Notes under the pieces: generated by a model
Database searches by the model: none
Told to the model about the DNA's origin: nothing
The model's input: the letters and a program-made list of their open reading frames with translations, nothing else
In this document: positions 1 through 5,740 of the stretch, piece after piece
Layout of the letters: each line of letters begins with the position of its first letter
How positions within the stretch are numbered: the first letter of the stretch is position 1
Made by a program: the position numbers and the translations under genes
Assembly: GCA_003023125.1 (NCBI GenBank)
Contig: PXSY01000169.1
Location: forward strand, 1 to 5,974
DNA length: 5,974 nt
Direction: 5' to 3'
From: Bacteroidetes bacterium QH_10_64_19
GTDB lineage: Bacteria; Bacteroidota; Rhodothermia; Rhodothermales; Salinibacteraceae

Positions 1-176
1 CAGCCTTCCCGCCTCCCTGCCTTGTGCCAACGCAAGCCGCTTCGTACAGGACTTCGTCCCGACGTAGAACCTCAGTTCGATCCGCACGCCCCGCGTGCCC
101 TGCCTGCGTAGCTTCGCCCGCGCAACTTCGCCTCACACCGCGTCCGGAGAGTTGAGAGGAATTCGGATGAGGGTCA
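1..176. other. Non-coding region downstream of the amidohydrolase operon
   Basis: No convincing reading frame is seen. On the minus strand this is the 3' flank of the amidohydrolase gene that ends at 177. It holds a perfect 6-bp stem with a 3-base loop (GCACGC-CCC-GCGTGC, 84-98), a smaller 4-bp stem (GGAC-TTC-GTCC, 49-59) and two adjacent 14-base imperfect copies (TGCGTAGCTTCGCC at 105-118 and CGCGCAACTTCGCC at 119-132). No T-run follows either hairpin in the minus direction, so neither looks like a standard intrinsic terminator. Confidence 0.5.
84..98 (-). terminator. GC-rich hairpin behind the amidohydrolase operon, possible weak terminator
   Basis: GCACGC and GCGTGC pair perfectly around a 3-base loop. 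The hairpin begins about 80 bases after the stop codon of the minus-strand amidohydrolase gene. The following bases in the transcript direction are GGATCGAACTGAGG, with no U-tract, so factor-independent termination is doubtful. It may protect the 3' end or be incidental in GC-rich DNA. Confidence 0.2.
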
Positions 177-1394
177 CTACTTGCACTCGTTACTCACCAC
201 CTGCCCGCCGCTGAGTACGGTACAGACGTGCGTGGTGTACTCGAACGGATCCCCGTCAAAGAGCGCAAGATCGGCCGCCATTCCCGGCTCAATCGTCCCC
301 ACATTTTCCAGGTTGAGGATTTCGGCCGCATTGCGTGTGATGCTGGCGAGGGCCGCCGGCCGCGGCAGCCCGTTCGCCGCCGCGATGGCCGCTTCGTAGA
401 GCACGATGCGCGTCTTGGGCACGTAGGGCTCCCAACCGCTCTGGATGGCCACCGGAATGTCCGCCTCGTGGAGCGCAGCCGCCGTTGTGAACGCCGCGTT
501 CTTCGTGGTGCCGGAGGGACGCGCCATGGTGGGATGCAAAATCACAGGGACGCCGGCCTCCTTGATCTCATCGGTCATCAGGTACGCCTCGGCGGCGCCG
601 TCCAGGATCAACTCAAACCCAAACTCTTCCTGCAGCCGGAGGGCCGTCTGAATGTCGTGTGCCCGGTGCGCCGTCACGAGCGCCGGAACCTCGCCGCGCA
701 GCACCTTCTGCATCACGGCCTGATCCAGATCGGTTCCCGAACCACTGTCGTCGCCCATCGAGGCCTGCGCATCGCTCAGGGCCTGCCGGAGCATCGAAAT
801 GCCTTTCGCCCGCGTGCCGGGGGACTCGAACCGTGCCTGCGCGTCGGGCCCCACCGTGAAGGCCACGGTCGTCAGGGAGTCGCGAAGAGATTCCTCCACC
901 GTTTCGCCAGTGGTCGAAAACGTAGCCGTCTGCCCGCTGATGAGCGCCCCCGGCGCGTGCCCGGTGTGCACGGTGGTGACGCCCAGTTGTCGGACGAAGG
1001 AGACGAGACGCTCTCGGGGATTGTACGCATCGAGGGCACGAAGCGCGGGTTGTATCGGCGCTGAGGTTTCCAACTGGTCTTGGTCGGCGGACACGTTGTA
1101 GATGCCGGACAGGCCCACGGTGCCCCGCGGATCGATGAGCCCCGGCGTGACGACGCTCGCCTCGTGCACCTCGGCGGACTCGGGAATGGATACCTCCGAG
1201 GCGGGCCCGACTTCCTCAATCGTGGCCCCTTCAATGAGAACGACCCCGTTCTGAATGGGTCCTCCGGTCATGGTGTACAGCGTATCGGCGCGGACGGCAC
1301 GCTGTGTTTGTGCATCGACCGAACGCGCTCCCGAGAGAGCGAGGACGGCACTGAGCAGAACGACGAGAACTGAAACGCGAAAGCAGCTTCGCAT
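177..1394 (-). CDS. Secreted amidohydrolase-superfamily protein with degenerate metal site
   Basis: The product is 405 residues from ATG at 1394; a TTG at 1403 would add only three residues and is less likely. Residues 1-28 form a signal peptide (MRS, hydrophobic core, VDA before QTQ), so the protein is probably periplasmic. It has the composite amidohydrolase fold: an N-terminal beta part with NGVVLIEGATIEEVGP, then PGLIDPRG (84-91), TGHAPGALISGQT (144-156), VTAHRAHDI (240-248), ILDGAAEAY (263-271), HPTM (287-290), QSGWEPYVPKTR (318-329) and a closing ADLALFDGDPFEYTTHV. The family normally has HxH after PGLID, a His on strand 6 and an Asp on strand 8. Here these positions read DPRGT, DGAAEA and SGWE. 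I recall the last two as typical of a subfamily common in Bacteroidota, but the loss of HxH leaves catalysis in doubt. It is the second gene of a probable operon with its paralogue, 57 bp upstream. The substrate is unknown; imidazolonepropionase- or dipeptidase-like annotations would be guesses. Confidence 0.92.
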   Translation of the reverse strand: MRSCFRVSVLVVLLSAVLALSGARSVDAQTQRAVRADTLYTMTGGPIQNGVVLIEGATIEEVGPASEVSIPESAEVHEASVVTPGLIDPRGTVGLSGIYNVSADQDQLETSAPIQPALRALDAYNPRERLVSFVRQLGVTTVHTGHAPGALISGQTATFSTTGETVEESLRDSLTTVAFTVGPDAQARFESPGTRAKGISMLRQALSDAQASMGDDSGSGTDLDQAVMQKVLRGEVPALVTAHRAHDIQTALRLQEEFGFELILDGAAEAYLMTDEIKEAGVPVILHPTMARPSGTTKNAAFTTAAALHEADIPVAIQSGWEPYVPKTRIVLYEAAIAAANGLPRPAALASITRNAAEILNLENVGTIEPGMAADLALFDGDPFEYTTHVCTVLSGGQVVSNECK

Positions 1395-1451
1395 GGCAAA
1401 CAACTCGATCAGGGCGAGAACACGAAAAGCAGGACGATCCGTCCGACGAGA

Positions 1452-2642
1452 CTACTCATGGACGTGCTGGAGGGTGCCATCGTAGACACGATACCCGCCC
1501 GTCGCAAACTTCCGATCGTCTGGGTCGGACCGGTCGAAGACAGGCTCGCCTTCAACCCACGTCTGCTCAATATTGGTGTAGACGCTCAACGGATCGCCGG
1601 ACAGTACAACGAAATCCGCGTCTTTGCCGGCCTCGAGCGATCCGACCTCGTCTTCCATCCCGAGCATGCGGGCCCCCGCCAGCGTCACCGATTCGAGCGC
1701 CGCCGCCCGCGACATCCCCGCGCGCACCCCCGTGGCCGGGGATCGCAGGAAGACCCGGGAATCGGTAATCGGGTCGTCCGTGTGGTAGGCCACGTCGACG
1801 TCGGCCTCCTCAAGCACCCCGCCGGTACGGTACGCCACCTCGTCGGCCTCGTGCTTGCCGCCGGGCGAGTCGATCATGATGATCGAGCAGGGCACGTCTG
1901 CTTCGGCAATCTCTTCAGCCACCTTCCAGCCTTCACTGACGTGGTGCAGCACTAGTTCGAAATCAAACTCTTCACTGAGCCGGATGGCCGTGAGGATATC
2001 GTCGTGGCGGTGCGTATGGAAGTGGACCATCCGGCGGCCCGCCAGCACGTCCACCAAGCCTTCCATGCGCAGGTCCCGATCCGGCATCTCGTCGGGGGAT
2101 TCCGCTTCCTGCTTCTTCCTCCGGTACTCCTGGGCCTCCACGAAGAGGCTGCGCGCCATGGCAGCGGAGCGCGCCCGCGTACCCGGGAACGGGCCGCTCT
2201 CCCGCTGCGGATTGGTTCCGTTGGCCATCTTCATGCCCCCACACGCCTCCACGTCCCGATCATCACAGGCCGACAACTCATTGATGGTGCCACCCTCTCG
2301 GAGCTTGAGATACGTCGTCTGTCCGCTCATCAGGTGCCCCGACCCCGAAAGTACCTGCACGGTCGTAATCCCACCCGCCCGGGCGCGATTCATCGACGGG
2401 TGGCGCACCACCTCCTTGCCCTCGAGATCATGCTCGACGGCGTTTTCGGGCACGTCCACCGACCCGACCGGACCAACCGCCTGAATCGTTCCGCCCTGCA
2501 CGACCATAACGCCCCGATCAATGGGGTCCTCGGCAATCGGATACATGGTGGCGTTTCGAAAGACGTGGGGCCGGTCCTGCGCGTGGGCTGGGATCAACAG
2601 CGGCAGGCAGGCGAGGCCGAGAATGAGGAGGATAGACCGCAT
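1452..2642 (-). CDS. Secreted amidohydrolase paralogue with an apparent in-frame deletion of the HxH region
   Basis: The product is 396 residues from ATG at 2642, chosen because it begins a clear signal peptide (MRSILLILGLACLPLLIPAHA, cut before QDRP). The open frame continues further upstream, but that part overlaps the phosphatase gene in another frame and is not coding. The C-terminal two thirds is a well-conserved amidohydrolase: SGSGHLMSGQTTYLKLR (99-115), GMKMANGTNPQR (136-147), FPGTRARSAAM (152-162), VHFHTHRHDDI (206-216), ELVLHHVSE (229-237), AYHTDDPITDSR (285-296) and GKDADFVVLSGDPLSVYT (339-356). The likely strand 5, 6 and 8 ligands are therefore present. The text runs straight from DLEGKEV (72-78) to VRHPSMNRARAGGITTV (79-95). 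PGLIDxHxH and its following loop, about 35-45 residues, are absent. The frame stays open and codon use looks normal. It is the first gene of the operon. It may be an inactivated enzyme or a product with altered function. Confidence 0.88.
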   Translation of the reverse strand: MRSILLILGLACLPLLIPAHAQDRPHVFRNATMYPIAEDPIDRGVMVVQGGTIQAVGPVGSVDVPENAVEHDLEGKEVVRHPSMNRARAGGITTVQVLSGSGHLMSGQTTYLKLREGGTINELSACDDRDVEACGGMKMANGTNPQRESGPFPGTRARSAAMARSLFVEAQEYRRKKQEAESPDEMPDRDLRMEGLVDVLAGRRMVHFHTHRHDDILTAIRLSEEFDFELVLHHVSEGWKVAEEIAEADVPCSIIMIDSPGGKHEADEVAYRTGGVLEEADVDVAYHTDDPITDSRVFLRSPATGVRAGMSRAAALESVTLAGARMLGMEDEVGSLEAGKDADFVVLSGDPLSVYTNIEQTWVEGEPVFDRSDPDDRKFATGGYRVYDGTLQHVHE

Positions 2643-2680
2643 GAAAGACCAAAGGGGATTTCCAAAGACAGCGACAGGCA

Positions 2681-2713
2681 CGAAGGTATAGGACGAGCCC
2701 GACACTCGCAACA
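2681..2713 (-). promoter_or_regulatory. Putative Bacteroidota-type promoter of the amidohydrolase operon
   Basis: Read on the minus strand, TGTTG (2713-2709) is followed after 20 bases by TACCTTCG (2688-2681). This fits the Bacteroidota form TTTG-N19/20-TAnnTTTG with one mismatch in each box. Transcription would start near 2674, giving a leader of about 32 bases before the ATG at 2642. The leader has no clear Shine-Dalgarno site. The match is by eye and could be chance. Confidence 0.35.
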
Positions 2714-2765
2714 GACAATCACGGGCTAAACTCAACGATTTAATTTTCTCCTCCACGACGGTCTG

Positions 2766-2789
2766 CTGAGTTCTCTGTGGGAACCTCAG
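2766..2789 (-). terminator. Hairpin downstream of the DUF89 gene, possible 3'-end structure
   Basis: On the minus strand CTGAGGTTC and GAACTCAG form an 8-bp stem with one bulged G around a 7-base loop. It begins 38 bases after the stop codon of the phosphatase gene. No U-run follows it, so it is at best a weak terminator or an mRNA-end stabiliser that separates the phosphatase transcript from the amidohydrolase operon. Confidence 0.3.
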
Positions 2790-2826
2790 TGTCACCACGG
2801 CAGCGACAAACACGCACTCCTCCTGC

Positions 2827-3981
2827 TCACGGGGCGTACTGGGCCACCCCAAACGTCCCCGACGTTCGCCAGTCGTCGTGTTGCTGGTCCAGGCGCGCCC
2901 TCGTGTCCGGGTCGACCCCGACGAGCGTGTCACTTTTGAGCGTCCGCAGGGCCAGAAGTGGCGCCGGAAACGGGCCGGCCGCGTCCGACAGGGTTGCCCC
3001 CGGCGGCCAGAGCGCATCGTTGGTGATGCGCCGGTAATTGGCGTCCCCCTTCGACACGACCAGCGCCGCGTCCGCGAAGGTCTGTTCGAGCCGGGGCGGC
3101 ACATTGCGGAGGGGCGTATCGAGATTCCAGAAGAAGTCGGGCACGATCCGCAGCCGACCGTCCCGGAGTTGACCGCAGAGGCGCCCTGCCAGTTCGGCCA
3201 GGGTCCCGCCATGGTCCTCCAACACGTCGAGCAGCCAGTAGACATCGTCGCCGAGCACGTCGCTCACCAGCACTGGCGTCATCTTGACGTGGAGCGTCAC
3301 CGTGGGAGCGAGGCCACTGTCCAGCAGCAGATCCGCCAGTACCAGATCGAAGGCCTCTTCGGTCCCGGCATTGTCCATGATCAGGTGCACCGGCCCGGCG
3401 TCCCCAGCCATCAGGTCGTCAACTACGTCCGGCAGATCGTTCGAGAGCAAGTGCTCGTCCTTGGCAGACGTGCCCTGGGCCGCAACCCCCTCCATGCTCA
3501 GGTCCATCCGATTGCCCCAGAGGCAGTTCAGAAGCCGGTGGGCCAGGCGCTCGCGGAGGCTTCCGTCCACGGCCAGCGCCTCGCCCACGGCGTCCCGCAG
3601 GGCCTCCGAGTGCAGTTCCTCGTTCTTGTGAGGACGAAATGGGTCCCGTCGGGTCGTCCAGTACCTACAGGCCGCCAGCAGGTGGCGATAGGCAAACACC
3701 TCCGCAAAAAACCAGTCGGTCCCCAGCCAGGTCTCCCCCTCACGCGGGGCAAGACGGCGGGCCCACCGATCGTGGTCGGGCGCGGGCGGATCGAAGAGGG
3801 CCATCGGAGCATCCTCGACGATGGCCGTCCGGAGGGCCCGCACGTCGTGTTTGATGCCGGGCGGGTAGTCCGGATTTCGCTCCAGTACCTCGTCGAAGAT
3901 CCCGGGCAGCCGCTCGGCCATAGAGCGGCGGGCAAACGCATTGCTCCCGTCGGTGCGGACGGGCGCGGGGTGGTCTGTCAT
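2827..3981 (-). CDS. DUF89 / ARMT1-like metal-dependent phosphatase family protein
   Basis: The product is 384 residues from ATG at 3981; a TTG at 3990 would add three. It reads as a full-length DUF89 protein of the ARMT1-like branch. An N-terminal helical part has FDPPAPDHDRW (63-73) and WLGTDWFFAEVFAYRHLL (85-102). The Rossmann-like catalytic part has LIMDNAGTEEAFDLVLADLLL (about 200-220), VSDVLGDDVYWLL (239-251), VVSKGDANYR (308-317) and LRTLKSD (345-351). From the family, D203, N204 and D241 should bind the catalytic Mg/Mn ion, with the KGDxNYR loop holding the phosphate. DUF89 members are described as damage-control phosphatases that hydrolyse phosphorylated sugars or cofactors, and the human member was first reported as a protein-glutamate O-methyltransferase. 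No signal peptide is seen, so it is cytoplasmic. It is divergent from the MATE gene and 184 bp from the amidohydrolase operon. The natural substrate cannot be read from the sequence. Confidence 0.92.
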   Translation of the reverse strand: MTDHPAPVRTDGSNAFARRSMAERLPGIFDEVLERNPDYPPGIKHDVRALRTAIVEDAPMALFDPPAPDHDRWARRLAPREGETWLGTDWFFAEVFAYRHLLAACRYWTTRRDPFRPHKNEELHSEALRDAVGEALAVDGSLRERLAHRLLNCLWGNRMDLSMEGVAAQGTSAKDEHLLSNDLPDVVDDLMAGDAGPVHLIMDNAGTEEAFDLVLADLLLDSGLAPTVTLHVKMTPVLVSDVLGDDVYWLLDVLEDHGGTLAELAGRLCGQLRDGRLRIVPDFFWNLDTPLRNVPPRLEQTFADAALVVSKGDANYRRITNDALWPPGATLSDAAGPFPAPLLALRTLKSDTLVGVDPDTRARLDQQHDDWRTSGTFGVAQYAP

Positions 3982-4029
3982 GAGACGCAACTTGTTGGAA
4001 AAACGGGCCGATTCTCATTTTACCGCCAA

Positions 4030-4041
4030 CACCCGCGGGTG
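4030..4041. promoter_or_regulatory. Perfect 12-bp palindrome, possible operator
   Basis: CACCCGCGGGTG is its own reverse complement. It lies between the diverging phosphatase and MATE genes, just upstream of a TAAAAT -10-like box for the phosphatase gene. A dimeric repressor site would fit this place, but no regulator gene is in the window and GC-rich palindromes arise by chance, so the call is tentative. Confidence 0.25.
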
Positions 4042-4153
4042 CCTGGTGTGCCCGACTTCGTCCTCCTTCCCGATAAAGACCGCGTGAGGGGAATGCCAGA
4101 ATGGCGTTATTCCACGAGCTCCCTCACTTTTTCCTCGAACAACGCCCTCCAAT

Positions 4154-4184
4154 TTTGTGTCCGTGTACAGGGCGTGTACTTGTA
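4154..4184 (+). promoter_or_regulatory. Putative Bacteroidota-type promoter of the MATE gene
   Basis: TTTG (4154-4157) is followed after exactly 19 bases by TACTTGTA (4177-4184), which matches the conserved TA and part of the TTTG of the TAnnTTTG box. Transcription would begin near 4190, about 40 bases before the TTG start chosen for the MATE gene. If real, it lies inside the longer frame from ATG 4101 and so argues against that start. Confidence 0.35.
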
Positions 4185-4229
4185 AGACAAACACCGTTCA
4201 AGTCTGCTCACAGTCAACTGCTCGATTCC

Positions 4230-5660
4230 TTGTACAATCCAGTTCGTGCGGCCATCGAGGGCATCGGGCGTGTGCTCGTCCACCTCAACCTCATCGGACG
4301 GCCGCGGGCGCAGCGCATCTCGGACCTGGCGTGGCCCCGCATCGTGACGGGTCTGGCTCGCATGTCGAAGGCCACCGCGGACGTGGCCATGGTGGGCCTC
4401 GCCCTGGGCCCGGCCGCCATCGCGGGCGTGGGTTACGGCGTACCCTACTGGACGATGACCTTCATGCTCGGCGGGGGGATTGCCGGCGGCACCATTAGCC
4501 TCGTCTCGCAGCGGTACGGCGCCGGGCGCTACAACGACATCGGTCGGGCCGTGAAGGTGAGCGTGGGGGCCGCCCTCCTGGTAACGCTGCCGCTGGTCGT
4601 CGTTTTCTGGACACTTCCGGAGCCGTTGATTCGGTTGATCGGGACGGGCGAGGAGGCCATCGCGTACGGGACGCGGTACCTGCGCGTGGCGAGCCTGGCC
4701 ATGCCGTTCGCCGCCCTCAACCTGATTGGGAGCCGCACTCTGATTGGGATGGACGACGCGTGGACGCCCATGATCGTGCGCGCTGGCGGCGCGGTGGTGA
4801 ACGTGGCCGTGAACGCAGTCCTCATTTTTGTCTTCGACCTCGGCGTGGTGGGGGCGGCGCTGGGCACGGTCCTCGGCAGCGTCGGCGGCGTGTTTATTTT
4901 TGGGTGGGGCTTCGCGAAGGGGCGCCTCCCGTTTATCGGCGCCCTACCGGTCCAGATCGACTGGGCGCCGCCCTACTGGGACGCGCGGGACGCCCAACAC
5001 CTGGCCCGCATCGCGACGCCGCTCGCGCTGCGCAAGGTGGCGCAGAATGGGGGTCAGTTTCCGCTGCTCGCCATCGTCGGCCTGTTCGGCCCCAATGTGG
5101 TGGCGGCCTTTGTGGTGGCCCTGCGGGTGCGGGCCCTCATGAACACGCCCGGCTGGGGCTTTGGGCTCGCCTCCAGCAGCCTCGTGGGCCAATCGTTGGG
5201 CGCTAGCGACGAACGCCAGGCCGACGATTATGCGCACGATACCCTGCGATTTACGGTGGCCACCTACGCCCTCGTGGGCCTCGGCGTCTGCCTCGTGGCC
5301 GGCCCCATCAGTGCCCTCTTCGTGGCCGAGGAGGCGGTCCAGGGCACGACCACGGCCCTCATCCGAGCGGCCTGCGTGAGCGTGCTCCTGTGGGGCGTGA
5401 TGAACGGCGCGATGGGGCCGCTCCGGGCCAGCGGCGACACGACTTGGCCGTTTTACGGGCAGATTCTGGGCCTCTTCGGGTTTGCGCTGCCCCTCGCCTA
5501 CCTGGGCGCCGTGACGTCTCTCGGCATCTGGGGGCTCTACGGCACCCTCTTCGTTGAGACCGCCGTGCCCGCCGCGGTCATCTACTACCGGTTCCAGACG
5601 AACACGTGGAAACGGATCAGTCGGCAGCATCGGGAGGCAGCGGTGGGGAACGCCTCGTGA
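4230..5660 (+). CDS. MATE-family multidrug/sodium efflux transporter, haloarchaeal-like
   Basis: The product is 476 residues from TTG at 4230. An in-frame ATG at 4101, with GAGGGG 9 bases upstream, would add 43 residues, but those codons lack the G/C third-base bias and look untranslated. The TTG start gives MYNPVRAAIEG, about 33 residues before LAWPRIVTGLARMSK (34-48), which suits the family. About twelve hydrophobic segments form two related halves in the inner membrane. Landmarks are ISLVSQRYGAGR (89-100), RTLIGMDDAWTPM (169-181), LGVVGAALGTVLGSV (204-218), NTPGWGFGLASSSLVGQSLGA (305-325) and GPLRASGDTTWPFYGQ (396-411). MATE proteins export cationic drugs or metabolites in exchange for Na+ or H+; the substrate here is unknown. 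LAWPRIVTG, NTPGWGFGLASSSLVGQ and SGDTTWPFY are, from memory, characteristic of haloarchaeal MATE proteins, which suggests transfer between salt-loving bacteria and archaea. The stop codon lies within the first unit of a heptamer repeat array. Confidence 0.92.
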   Translation: MYNPVRAAIEGIGRVLVHLNLIGRPRAQRISDLAWPRIVTGLARMSKATADVAMVGLALGPAAIAGVGYGVPYWTMTFMLGGGIAGGTISLVSQRYGAGRYNDIGRAVKVSVGAALLVTLPLVVVFWTLPEPLIRLIGTGEEAIAYGTRYLRVASLAMPFAALNLIGSRTLIGMDDAWTPMIVRAGGAVVNVAVNAVLIFVFDLGVVGAALGTVLGSVGGVFIFGWGFAKGRLPFIGALPVQIDWAPPYWDARDAQHLARIATPLALRKVAQNGGQFPLLAIVGLFGPNVVAAFVVALRVRALMNTPGWGFGLASSSLVGQSLGASDERQADDYAHDTLRFTVATYALVGLGVCLVAGPISALFVAEEAVQGTTTALIRAACVSVLLWGVMNGAMGPLRASGDTTWPFYGQILGLFGFALPLAYLGAVTSLGIWGLYGTLFVETAVPAAVIYYRFQTNTWKRISRQHREAAVGNAS

Positions 5661-5705
5661 TGCGTGAGGAGTGATGCGTGAAGAGTGACGCGTGAAGAGT
5701 GCGAA
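5657..5705 (+). repeat. Tandem heptamer array (GTGAnGn) starting at the MATE stop codon
   Basis: Seven consecutive 7-base units can be read: GTGATGC, GTGAGGA, GTGATGC, GTGAAGA, GTGACGC, GTGAAGA and a decayed GTGCGAA. Alternating units also make a 14-base repeat, GTGATGC-GTGAAGA, present three times with single changes. The first unit supplies the TGA stop of the MATE gene (5658-5660). Similar heptamer runs are known between genes in several bacterial groups as short tandemly repeated sequences. No function is evident. Confidence 0.8.
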
Positions 5706-5740
5706 CACTATCGTGCATCAGGGAGCCATCACGCGTCACT
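5684..5740 (+). terminator. 12-bp inverted repeat downstream of the MATE gene, possible 3' hairpin
   Basis: AGTGACGCGTGA (5684-5695) and TCACGCGTCACT (5729-5740) are perfect reverse complements around a 33-base loop. The left arm is part of the heptamer array, and the right arm contains inverted units of the same kind (GTGACGC-GTGATGG on the minus strand). The earlier copy at 5670-5681 could also pair with the right arm with one G-U. No T-run follows, so this is a candidate mRNA-end structure rather than a proven terminator. Confidence 0.35.

Larger units (their letters stand above)
3982..4229. other. Divergent intergenic region between the phosphatase and MATE genes
   Basis: This stretch separates two diverging genes. 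It holds a perfect 12-bp palindrome (4030-4041), a minus-strand TAAAAT resembling a -10 box (4022-4017, about 36 bases before the phosphatase ATG, with no good -35), and a plus-strand Bacteroidota-type promoter candidate (4154-4184). From 4101 a reading frame is open into the MATE gene, but about half of its 43 codons end in A or T, unlike the strongly G/C-ending codons after 4230. I therefore treat it as untranslated. Confidence 0.55.

Noticed and set aside
228..1064. Plus-strand frame of 278 codons opposite the first amidohydrolase
   Set aside because: It is a shadow of the minus-strand gene, with many R, H and G residues and no recognisable motif.
2636..2642. Possible lipoprotein signal (GLAC) in the second amidohydrolase
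   Set aside because: The residue three before the Cys is Gly and the one before that is unsuitable, so it is not a good lipobox. AHA before QD fits signal peptidase I better.
2643..3245. Upstream extension of the second amidohydrolase frame, which stays open to 3245
   Set aside because: It overlaps the DUF89 gene in another frame, its residues look like a frame shadow rich in R, S, G and T, and a clear signal peptide begins at the ATG at 2642.
2878..4185. Plus-strand frame of 435 codons opposite the phosphatase gene
   Set aside because: It is antisense to a gene with clear DUF89 motifs. It is rich in R, Q, H, V and P, shows no domain, and is a typical shadow in high-GC DNA.
4944..5708. Minus-strand frame of 254 codons opposite the MATE gene
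   Set aside because: It is antisense to conserved MATE segments. Its N-terminal FTRHSSRITPHASR is just the translated heptamer array.
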